From Henricia sp. BOLD:AAB3569 (lineage: Eukaryota; Echinodermata; Asteroidea; Spinulosida; Echinasteridae): DNA of 64,000 bases. The stretch spans positions 806,001 to 870,000 of the forward strand of contig JBBELK010000001.1 in assembly GCA_037783545.1 (NCBI GenBank), read 5' to 3'. The notes under the pieces are model-generated. The model did not search any database. It saw nothing but the letters and a program-made list of their open reading frames with translations, and was not told where the DNA came from. This document shows positions 22,931 to 33,342 of the stretch, in pieces. A program made the translations under genes and the position numbers. The number at the start of each line of letters is the position of its first letter. The first letter of the stretch is position 1.

Positions 22931-24378
22931 TCCAAAAAACCCCTAATCACGTGTAAGTGTGTATGCGAAATGTTTGCACCACAAATTGACAAAAAGTTTC
23001 ACAAGGAAACTTTAGACGTTATCAGTTTTGCCACTTTGCAAACAAATTGACTTGAGCAAAACGAGTTTGAAAGCAGTTTAAGAACGCACGACGGTCGAGT
23101 TGGACAACGGTCGAGTTGGACAACCAGTGACAACGGTCGAGTTGACCTGCACCCGTCTGTGCCGTCAAAAATCTACCAAATACTGGTAGGCCTACCGTGC
23201 CTATACATGAAATATGCATCGATACAATATGTGATTGTCTATTCTTTTAACAATTGTGCTAACAACCTATACATGTCTCCGTCCAAGCTTACACTGTTTT
23301 AATCAATCCTCAAACATCTTAATTCTTCAGAAATTTACTATGCAGATAAACTTCTTATAATACAGGACAATTCTCTTACCTTGCAGTTGTTGACATGTTC
23401 AGGATGGGGACGTTCAAAAGCGGATTACAGTACGATTCGTGAAGGTAGATTTACAACAACACACATGCACGCAACCACATATACTTGTAAACAACGTACA
23501 CTGAGGACTACGTGTACAACACCGAGGACGTAGTTTGCGACCGCGTGCTTATATAGCCAGCCTCAGTAAAACGAATTGCGTAATAGCCCCAAATACAATT
23601 GCCACACCATAATAAGGCCTAAATGCCTCTGCTTAAAATGATTTATTGCCAAAACTTAGATAAATAAGAATACCAAAGTCGTCCCCTGAATACAAACTGG
23701 GGAAAAAACACCTTTTTGCCCTGATTTTATTTAAAATGTGATTGTCCATAGGATGGTTATTTAAAATGCGTCATTTTGATGAACCTGACATAATTGTTTG
23801 ACAGAGGGTTGGTAAAGTGGAGAACGGTTGTCTTGGTCGACCGAGAAGGAGGAGAAACCAATTTAATCAAAAATAAGCCCGGGCAGACGCCATCAAACGG
23901 AATAAAAATGAAATATTTGATATTTTGTCAATTTGAAAGCTGGGAAGAGTTTATTATTCTGGCCATATTGACAAAGCGATCCGTCGTCATTGTCTTATCC
24001 AACGGTTTACCACCGAACTGAAATAGTATAAATATAATATATATCTTATTAGTTTCTGGGGGTCAACCGTTGCAGTCTCGTCGAATGGGGGCGCTTTTAA
24101 ATACAATAATCACATGTATTTGCCAAACAAAACATACTACAGGCCTGGAATACAAACAAATAAATAAATAAATATTTTTCTTGTAAATTGCAGTAATGAA
24201 ATGAGGAAATAAATACGAAATGAAACACAAGAGAAACGAAATATGTTTAACTGTCTGGACGGTCGACCCTTGTCGAAAGACCAGTGAACATATATACCTT
24301 TCGACCCTTGGCAGAATGCCAAGCAATTAACATTGTAAGTACATGTGTTCTACACCTGTTGATGAATACAGGGGACCG
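22931..24378. other. Non-coding interval
   Basis: No gene is supported. GGTCGAGTTG occurs three times at 23,092-23,145. An AAAT microsatellite lies near 24,155-24,173. A 75-codon open frame at 23,794-24,021 is unrecognised and has no splice or domain support. Confidence 0.5.
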
Positions 24379-24493
24379 GGGGCGCGTTCAATAGCGCAAT
24401 ACGTATGCATACCGTACCGACAATACCTTCAACTTCAAAGATATAGGAAAATACCCATTACTGGCATACCTATTGCGCTATTGAACACGCCCC
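24379..24493. mobile_element. 115-bp MITE-like foldback
   Basis: Ends GGGCGCGTTCAATAGCGCAA and TTGCGCTATTGAACACGCCC pair almost perfectly. Confidence 0.75.
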
Positions 24494-24808
24494 ATGACAA
24501 TGCAATACAAATATGTGCGTGGGGAAGTTTTTTCTACAAAAGTCAACAGTATCCTAGCTGTAGCCGTCAGTTGCAGAATCGGCATCACAGTGAAAAACAC
24601 CATAACAGGGACGGATCTAGGAATTATTTTCCAGGGAGGAGGTGTTCTGCCAATGCGAGTGCCGACAAATTTGTGGGGCGAGGGTTACCATTAATATTTA
24701 TATCGGCATGTTGCCGACACTGACGGACTCGCAGAACATGTATTACATTTAAAATTTAGCCAGAGCAGGGGGAGCGGTGTTTGACCACGCCTCCCTCCTC
24801 AACGCCTC
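24494..24808. other. Non-coding interval
   Basis: No gene or clear repeat was seen. Confidence 0.45.
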
Positions 24809-24923
24809 CCCCCTCAAACCCCCCCCCCCCCAACCCCCACCTCCCCCCGTCCGCCCCCCCGCCCCCGCCCCGCCCCCCCTACCCCCCATTTCAATGTTGT
24901 TCGGAGTTGCGCCCAACATTGAA

Positions 24924-24955
<32 letters not shown>
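24809..24955. repeat. C-rich / G-run hairpin
   Basis: A C-rich arm ends in ATTTCAATGTTG. After a short loop the complement CAACATTGAAAT is followed by 29 consecutive G (24,927-24,955). The proline- and glycine-rich open frames here are by-products of the homopolymers. Confidence 0.85.
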
Positions 24956-25144
24956 TCGAGATTGGCTCATTAATTTATAAATATGAAAGGCCCGCCCCCC
25001 ACCCATACATGTAACACTGTGTAGTTAAAAAATACTTGCCATTTCTGTAGTAATCACAAACCGAGGACGTCCTCGATTCGCGAGGCGTCCTCGATACGAT
25101 GGTAAATTTCCACATAGAGGACCTCGATTCGCGGCTTAGACGAG

Positions 25145-25183
25145 TCCACATACACATACACGCACGCACACACACACACACAC
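25145..25183 (+). repeat. (CA)n microsatellite
   Basis: Imperfect then perfect CA dinucleotide run. Confidence 0.85.
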
Positions 25184-25478
25184 GACCGAGATCCGCGCGC
25201 AGGAGTTGCTAGGGGTATAGTACTTTTCGGAATGCATGGTATAGTCTTTTTGGAGCACTTGTACAAAGATAGCAAAAATAGCCAACGTCACGTGACACGC
25301 TCTCGACCAACCACGATACAGAATCTGTGGGCGAGGTGTTATAAAAAAAAACTACCGCATGCACGGCAGCCAGTTGGATACTCACCGGGCTGACGTCACC
25401 TGGGCGCGTAGCATTTTTACTTCCCAATCGCTCTGCTGTATCGGCCAATGACGCACTCCAATTTGCTTATGAATATTG
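25184..25478. other. Non-coding interval
   Basis: No gene or repeat structure identified. Confidence 0.45.
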
Positions 25479-25822
25479 ATGAGGTGTAGTAATAAGGTCT
25501 TCTTCCCTGTACATCCGCCATAGCTGGGGGGCTTCCACTGAATGAACTGTATGTTTTTTGCTGTTGCTGAAGCTGCATTTGTTTACTTCGAACAAGTTGC
25601 GCGTCTTTGTAGGGTTGTGTGCGCGCGAAGGCGGGCGCATCGCGTGTACGCAAAGGCGGGCGCGTTGCGTATACGCGAATTAAGGAGGCTCGTTCGTGCA
25701 TGTAATGGATGAGCGCTTTTCGTTCTAACAGCAACACAAAACGCACAGCCCATGCACTGGACGCCCCCCAGCTATGGCGGATATGCAGGGAGGAGATATT
25801 AGTTACCGGATTGGTGTATTAG
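25479..25822. mobile_element. CCAGCTATGGC palindromic MITE, copy 2
   Basis: Has CATCCGCCATAGCTGGGGG on the left and CCCCCAGCTATGGCGGATAT on the right, with an end reading CCGGATTGGTGTAT. The interior has repeated GCGGGCGC and GTATACGC motifs. Same family as 11,733-12,007. Confidence 0.75.
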
Positions 25823-25825
25823 TAT

Positions 25826-26305
25826 ATAGGGCTTGGGAATCGACGTCACGACACTATTATTGACGTCATTCTCGGCGCCATACTTCAAGGTAGTGAGTGG
25901 TTGCTATGCGAACTGGCGTGCAGCCTCGTCAACTTTAGATGCGCGCGGCGCCCGCGCGATTCCATATCACGCAAACAACGACCTATAGTAGTTGAATTCG
26001 ACATGTCGCGGCGCGGCGCATGCATCCTTCACGCGTGGGAACAAAACAAGCTGAACGTATCGTTAAACTGTAGCGCAAAGTGCAAACAAATAAAACTAGT
26101 GCTCGACTTACGAGGGTGGACCAATTTTGTTGCCTACTAGGCCTTCGTCAGGGTGGTTGTGGGTCTTTGCACTACATTTTAACAGTTTAACAGTGATACG
26201 CAGCTCCCATTGCTTAAATCTGAACGTACTCGCGCATGTTACTGGCAACAAACATGGCGGAAACCACTGCATTGTGACGTTGCATGACATCACATTCCCA
26301 AGCCC
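25826..26305. mobile_element. Foldback between two palindromic MITEs
   Basis: AGGGCTTGGGAATCGACGTCA on the left and TGACATCACATTCCCAAGCCCT on the right are diverged inverted ends (first and last 14 bases match well). It lies exactly between the two neighbouring CCAGCTATGGC elements. An 80-codon open frame inside (25,901-26,140) is not recognised. Confidence 0.55.
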
Positions 26306-26592
26306 TATACACGAATCCGGTTGCTAAGGACTCCTTCCCTGCAAGTCCGCCATAGCTGGGGGCCATCCACTGCCATGGACTGGGCGCTTTGTCTTGTTGT
26401 TAAATCGAACAGCGCAAAACGCGTACGCGTACACAGGCTTCACAAGCAAATAAACGCGCAAAATTGTTTGAAGTGACAACATAATGTAACATCATATCAT
26501 CAACACAAAACCCACAGTTCATGGCACTGGATGGCCCCCAGCTATGGCGGACGTACACGGACCATGACTTTCCAGCTCGGATTGGTGTATAG
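26306..26592. mobile_element. CCAGCTATGGC palindromic MITE, copy 3
   Basis: Starts TATACACGAATCCGGTTGCT and ends near CGGATTGGTGTATA, with GCCATAGCTGGGGGCCATCC inverted internally. It is close in sequence to the copy at 11,733-12,007, in the opposite orientation. Confidence 0.8.
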
Positions 26593-26679
26593 CGTGATTG
26601 GTCAGTTGCGATCACTGTCACTGGCTAATCAATATTCATATATATTACACAATACAACTCAGACCCAGTAGATTCAGCA

Positions 26680-27390
26680 AGGGCTCTTGGCAAGCGAAGT
26701 ATGAGGGCAGGAAAGACCCTTGCGAAAGGAAGATGGTTGATGTAAGCGTTGCTCACTTGAGTGGCCAGTACGTCTCTGGGAATGGAGTCGGATCATTTTG
26801 TAACACGATTGCATCCGTGTCTGTGGTCTTGAAGATTGCTTGACCTAGACTGGTAACGATTGTGCTTGGTATACTGGACTCGGATCAGTGCGTGTTTTAT
26901 TCGGACGAATAAAACATTTTAGAAACCGACTTATGGTTGATCCTTCGCTGATTCCCGTTGATGTAAGCGTTGCTCACTTGAGTGGCGAGTACGTATCTGG
27001 GAATGGCGTCGGATAATTTTGTAACACGATTGCATCCGTGTCTGTGGTCTTGAGGATTGCTTGACCTGGACTGGTAACGATATCATTGTGCTCGTTTGGT
27101 ATGACTGGAATTACACCAAGCCAGTGGGTGTTTTATTCGCACGAATAAAACATTTTAAAAACCGAATTATGGTTGATCCTTGGCTGATTCCCGTTGATGT
27201 AAGCGTTGCTCACTTGAGTGGCCAGTACGTCTCTGGGAATGGCGTCGGATAATTTTGTAACACGATTGCATCCGTGTCTGTGGTCTTGAAGATTGCTTGA
27301 CCTGGACTGGTAACGATTGTGCTTGGTATAACTGGACTCGGACCAGTGCGTGTTTTATTCGGACGAATAAAACATTTTAGAAACCGAAAA
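26680..27390 (+). repeat. Three-unit tandem repeat (221 and 236 bp spacing)
   Basis: GTTGATGTAAGCGTTGCTCA starts at 26,736, 26,957 and 27,193. Each unit contains a GTGTTTTATTCG palindrome. A solo copy lies at 2,783. The left edge (CCCTTGCGAAAGGAAGATG) is inverted beside that solo copy. Confidence 0.85.
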
Positions 27391-28104
27391 AGACATGATG
27401 AAAATAATGGTATTTTGCCAATTTCATTACTGTTCCACCACGAACAGATCAGTGTTGAAATATTTTAACACCAAATGCTGGTGTCTGAATTTACACCATG
27501 GGTGTTAAATTTAACACCAGAGGTTTTGCAGTGCGTGTTTTATTTTGAAGTGGTTCTCCCATTTTACACCAACTGGTGTCGGCTTCTAATTCTGTAAGAA
27601 TAAATTCTTGCCCAAATAAACACCAAGAAGAATACGTTGACAACCGGATGGGGGTGTTAAAGTTTAACACTCTTCTTGGTGTTAACAAATATTGTGGTGT
27701 TATATTGTGTTAACACCCAAATTGGTGCTACTTAACACCCAAATCCTTGCCCAAAATGGATACCATCGAAGAATAAAATTTTACACCAGTGTGTAACAAA
27801 ACCCCTATAGTTTTCCCCCATCGCAGTGGTGTAAACAAAAATACGCTGCCGGGAGAAGGGCAAATCGTTTGCGCAGGCTCGCGCAATTAAAGTTGCAATG
27901 GCTGGTAAAGCGTCTACCTGATCGTTGACCTCTTTTGCTAATTTTGAATATTTGTAGCTAATTACGTTACATTTTGATGATTTCTGTTCACAACCATCGA
28001 ACAATTATTCTCATCGAGCCGGTGTGTTCTTTAAAATGAATTTCTCATTGGGCGCGCATTTTAAACATACCAGAAACAAACCTAAGCTCTTTTTGACTCC
28101 ATAG
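27391..28104. other. TTAACACC-rich non-coding region upstream of the RNF213-like exons
   Basis: GTGTTAA, TTAACAC or close variants occur about ten times between 27,430 and 27,740, several as palindromes such as GGTGTTAAATTTAACACC. No coding exon is seen. The last part (CTCTTTTTGACTCCATAG) looks like a splice acceptor for the exon starting at 28,105. Confidence 0.55.
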
Positions 28105-29043
28105 GGAGAGTTCATTCTGCATACGGGTGCTATACGAGCACAGCGTGTGGAGATATGTTTCACCCATCAAACTTTCGAAATGAACGCTGCATCGTCCACC
28201 AACGTTTGGTCCTGCAGAGATGTACCCTATGGCCTGTGCAGAGATGTATCATATGGTAATTGGTATCACTACAAGTACTACACAAATCCAAACAACAAGG
28301 AGGCTTTTGAGAAAGCATGGTATCACGACCAACTCCCAACTTGGACACACCATGTCAACCGCGACGTTCTAACGGCAAATGTCCCAACTGCGTTGCTGAT
28401 GGGATTCACGTTTCATCTCCAGACCATTTTCGAGACCATTCCTGAACATTACATGACGGTCGCCATTGATGAGTTGAGGCATTTACTTTACCCAGCATCC
28501 GGTACGAAGCTCACGGTGGTTCAGGAGTATCTACCTGTTGACAAAGATGAAATGAAAACGAACATTTTAATGAGATGGATTGCCCATGCTATATCCGTTG
28601 CAGCACACCGGGATCAGCTGAACCTTCTCTGTGTTTTGGTTGCATACTGTTTGTATTCATGCCAGCTCGAGCACGGTTTGGATCTGCTTCGCACATTTGA
28701 CCACGACGCGCTTAGGAAATTGGTTGGTAGTTTGCAAACGGCAACCTCTATCGTCGTCTACAAAACCAATGAGTTAATGTTGAAAAACATGGTAACCAAA
28801 GTGCTGCAAATCCTTGGTGAGCAGCACTGGCTGTACATGGTGTTTTACTGTTATCCATTGTTCGATAGCTACGACATGGAGGAATCTGCATATCCGCCAC
28901 CAAGAGCATGCATAGAAAAGACCATTCTTCCTCGTTTGAAGGAAAAGAAGCAATACAGGTCACAGTCAAAGGAAATGAAAGAGAAGATCGAACAAATTCT
29001 CACAAATAAGTACACGAAATACAACACATCTGCTGACAAATTG
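28105..29043 (+). CDS. RNF213: RNF213-like, first visible coding exon
   Basis: Open for 313 codons from an acceptor-like CTCCATAG at 28,104 to the donor GTGAGC at 29,044, ending on a codon boundary. It encodes the N-terminal region (YGNWYHYKYYTN onward), mostly helical and without catalytic motifs. The frame is closed by TAG just upstream, so this is either an internal exon or the start ATG lies inside it (28,180, MNAASSTN). I favour an internal exon because N-terminal sequence seems missing. Confidence 0.75.
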
Positions 29044-32000
29044 GTGAGCTTTTTAATTTTAAATTTTGTTTCACAGACAGTCCCACTGTTTCACTTCGAT
29101 TAATATGGCTATAGGTATGTTCAGACGGGCACTACCTTCGAAAGTAAAGTTAACATTAGGTGCGTTCAGGCGATGGTTGTTAACTTAAAGTTAAGTCGTT
29201 GTTAATGGGCACTCGTGAGTAAGCTCGTAAGTATAAAAGTAACCGTGTGGACGATTTAACAACGACGATTTAACAACGAGAAATCTTATGAGTAGCGCGC
29301 TACTTACGAGCGCGCACCTTTGGTATATGGGCATGCAGCCTGCGCGTCGTTGTTAAAGCACCGTGTGGACACGCGTCGTTGTTAGTGGGACTGTCGTTGT
29401 TAACTTTACTTTCGAAGGTAGTGCCCGTCTGAACATGACTAACTAGTAGATGCGTTCAGACGATGATTGTTAACTTAAAGTTAAGTCGTTGTTAGTGGGC
29501 ACTCGTGGTAAGCTCGTAAGTAGTGACCGTGTGGACGCACTTACTTACAAGTTAACAACGACGATTTAACAACGTGAAATCTTATGAGTAGCGCGCTACT
29601 TACGAGCGCGCACCTTTGGTATATGGGCAGTGTGCATGCCTGCGCGTCGTTGTCGTTGTTAGTGGGACTGTCGTTGTTAACTTTACTTTCGAAGGTAGTG
29701 CCCGTCTGAACATGCTTATTCTAACTACACGTATTTTACATTCCAGATGACGGAAGGTGAACGAGACAAGCAATCGGGATACACTGCCCAGCAATGGGTA
29801 GGATTCATGAGCATGCTTTGTGCATGCTCATCCTAGTAACTCGTATCCCTAGTCCCTGTACCCTCAATTCAAATAGTCTTGACAACTGTTATAAACCACA
29901 TACGTCAATAATATAGGCTCCACCAGTAAATTTAGTTTAGATAGTGATTTTATTTCCCGCGGATATTCCATCTGACCAATTTAATGTGTGCATTAGAGCG
30001 TATTAAGTCTTTATAAAATGCGATATGATTGAAAAGAATATAAATTTATTAAACTTTATTATGCTCTATTTCGTTCAGATCCTGCACAAATTCGTAGTTC
30101 TGGTACAAGCTGAAAAGTTAAAACAAGTAGATCTTCAACTCTACGAAGGCTCCGACAGGACGCACAAGATGGTAATCCCGATGGCTACTAAGAGCATGCC
30201 ATCCAAAATAACGACAAAAATGTGGAATGAAGCCGAAGTAGAAATTTCTCTTCCGTCTGAACGAGACTATAGTTACAATTATGTCCAAGTTATTGAAAGG
30301 GACTTTGTGCGTGCAGTTTATGCAACATGTAGATCTCTCGACAAAGAAAGAGATAAAAGAATAGTTGAGTCCACGGTCCATGAGGATGTCTTTGTGAACC
30401 CTTCGGGGACGTCCCCAAAGACGGTGTTCATAGGTCACGTGTTACATGAATTGCGATTGAGCCTCACTGTCAGAGAAGACAATGTTAACGTCTTACTTAC
30501 TGATAGTCTACATGCACGAAAACTACACACCCTGAAGCACAACATTGAAGGCAAGAAAATCAAAAATGCCCATTCACATATCGTAGACTTGATAGACAAC
30601 AGTCATTCTGACTTTCAGACTATCTTCATGACGAGGTTGTTGGGTAATTGTTGCCTTGCAAAAGACATGCCAAGTGTCCAAAAAATTGCAGTGAAGATAC
30701 TGCAAGCCGTTCGCAGATGTAAGAAAGAAATTCGTCCCTTTCTAGATCTGCAGAAAGACAAGTACCTGGCACCTGACCTGGTTGACGTTGTAGTGCATTG
30801 CATTCAAAGTTGCCATGGAAGTTGGTTACATCTGGTTCACTATAGCTATCCGGAACTGATGGATGTAGAGAAGCTTTGTACGGCATATAACACATGGCAG
30901 AATGACACTCAAGCTCAACTACCACCGGTGTCACATGAGGTTCTCTTATCGGAAATTTGCGAGAACGCAGAGTCAAATGATGTAGAGAAACTGAGCCGTC
31001 TCATCTTTCAAAGCAACCCACCTGCGAATTCACTCCTTCGGATGTTACAACAAGAAAACTGCTCACATTTCTTAAAAGATAAATACGGTTACAAGGATTG
31101 GGTAAAGCCTAGTTTGCAGCGGTGGATAAAGTCACTGAAGAACGGTAACGTCGAAGGAATTGGTGAAATCTGTAAACTGGTAACGGAGATGAAGACACTG
31201 CCCGTTGATTTGCTGACAAGAGACATGGTTTTGGAGGCACTTATCGAAAGTGACATGTGGTCAAGAGATGAGGCAGAGCATTTCTTCTCCCAAGAAACCT
31301 TCTGGGAGACGCCTCCAGATGAGAATCTGTGCAAAAGGCTCATCCGTATATTGAACAAGATGCTGGAGCAAAGTCAACGCCAGGATGGGACAGACTCATT
31401 TTTGGTGGTTGTCAGCAAGAAATGGATCACCAGGTGGTCGAGCCTGGACCAGAGGGAGAAGTTACTCAAGGAGGCTTTCACAAGTCAGTTACAGACTGCA
31501 ATAAAACCATCTTACACTTTACAGGAGCTGTATAACTTCATCAATTCAGTGCATGCTATTACGTGGCTGCATGAGTTACCTGGTTTGGTGGATTTCATGG
31601 ATCAAAAGGCGGTGGAGTTCATTTCCAAAGAGAATCAGATAGGCACACTTCTCGAGTGTGTTTTCAGCTCTCCAACGACCAAACTCAAACTTCAATCAGA
31701 CGAAGAGATACAGCTGGTAGCAAAGCATGCAGTCATGATAATTCGGTGCCAAACGATGATGCCACTAAGTGCTTACGAACTGTTGGAACCCTGTGCCTCT
31801 GAAGGTTCAATGCAAGTGAATTCAAAGTAAGATAATTCGATAATTTATCAAAATCTTTAAAACATAACGCATGCACAGAACAAAATTGCAAACTTTTCCG
31901 TGATAATCGTGTAATAATAATAATAATGAAAATAATAATAATAACACACACTTGTAAAAAACAATTTTAAAAAATAAATAATAAAAAACAAAATAATAAT

Positions 32001-33308
32001 AATCAAAAAATAACAAAAATAATAATAACTAGAGGTATGACGTTTGTTGTTACAAACGCCAGGTGATCGGGCTAAATGAACATTTTGTGATGAATTTCAG
32101 ACGTTGTTATCACCTGTGTGGAATGGCAAAAATGGAAGTTCAGCAGTCGATTTCACGAAACTTTACGCAATTGCGCAAGTCCACTTACGCCATTACTTGC
32201 GCAATAACTTATGGGGGGAGTGATAGGGGTACGGGAAGTGAATTGTTTTCGACTTTGAATTGTTGGTGTTTGTGTTTGTTTGTTCGAACTTTCCTTGGTC
32301 TTTTCTGAATGTTTACTTGTTTACTCGAAGTGTTTGTGTTTTGTGTTTTGTGTTTTGTGTTTTTGCCAATAGACTACTGAAGTGAAAGCGTCACCCTTCG
32401 TGTGTTGCCATGGTTGTTGGGTCTACACTGAATCCAGTGAACTGTTTTCCTGCGCTATACCGGTGGACGTCTTTAGACCCAATTGCCATGGCAACTGACG
32501 TCACACTTTAGTACTCTATTTCCTGTGGTATTTAAAAAAAACAAAAAAACAAAAACAAAATGAGTGTTTAATATGTTTATTCCACATTCTTGCCAATTTG
32601 TTATTCTAATTTCATTCGTTACATTTAAATGTATTTGCCTGACCACACACATATTATCACTTTGATTTTTTTTCGTACTAAATATCATTTTAATTGCATT
32701 TTTCTGTAACACCTTATTTAATCCACAAGTTAATCTGCCGTTATATAAATATATATTTTTTTTCTATAATGTTTAATTAATTAAATTAATTAATTTAATT
32801 AATTAAATTAATTAATTAAATTAATTAATTAAATTAATTAATTAAATTAATTAAATTAATTAATTAAATTAATTAATTTAATTAATTAATTTAATTAATT
32901 AATTAATTAAATTGATTAATTAATTAATTTACAAAATAGTTATTTTTGTCTCTTTTTGTGAACAGATCAAGCTTGGGTAAGCAGGCTTTAGGGCTACAGT
33001 GTTTAGGTTCACTTTTGCTTACCCTGGCCGGCTTGGACTGTTTTGTCCTAGTTCACTCCTGTCTATTTTTCTCTGCATTTTTAAGTTTTTCATCGTAAAT
33101 TGCGCTTTCTTATGTAACTTTTGTTTATTGTTCACAGCATGTAATTTGTGTGCTCTTGTGTTTTTGTTGATGTATTGGCCGAATAAATAATAATAACAAT
33201 AATAATGGCGTAAGTGGACTTGCGCAATTGCGTAAAGTTTCGTGAAATCGGCTGCTGTATACACTAATCCGGTAACTAATATCTCCTCCCTGCATATCCG
33301 CCATAGCT

Positions 33309-33342
<34 letters not shown>

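Larger units (their letters stand above)
32212..33205. other. Insertion unique to the first array unit
   Basis: Sits in the loop of the unit's long hairpin and is absent from all other units. It holds a GTTTTGT microsatellite (about 32,335-32,358), a MITE copy (32,361-32,520) and an AATTAATT palindromic tract (32,772-32,930). No gene is seen. Confidence 0.75.

Noticed and set aside
24749..25014. Proline- and glycine-rich open frames
   Set aside because: They are translations of C and G homopolymers on both strands.
30025..30078. Extension of the RNF213-like exon to an ATG at 30,025
   Set aside because: A good acceptor (TTTCGTTCAG) ends at 30,078 and keeps phase with the previous exons. The upstream residues are low-complexity intron translation.
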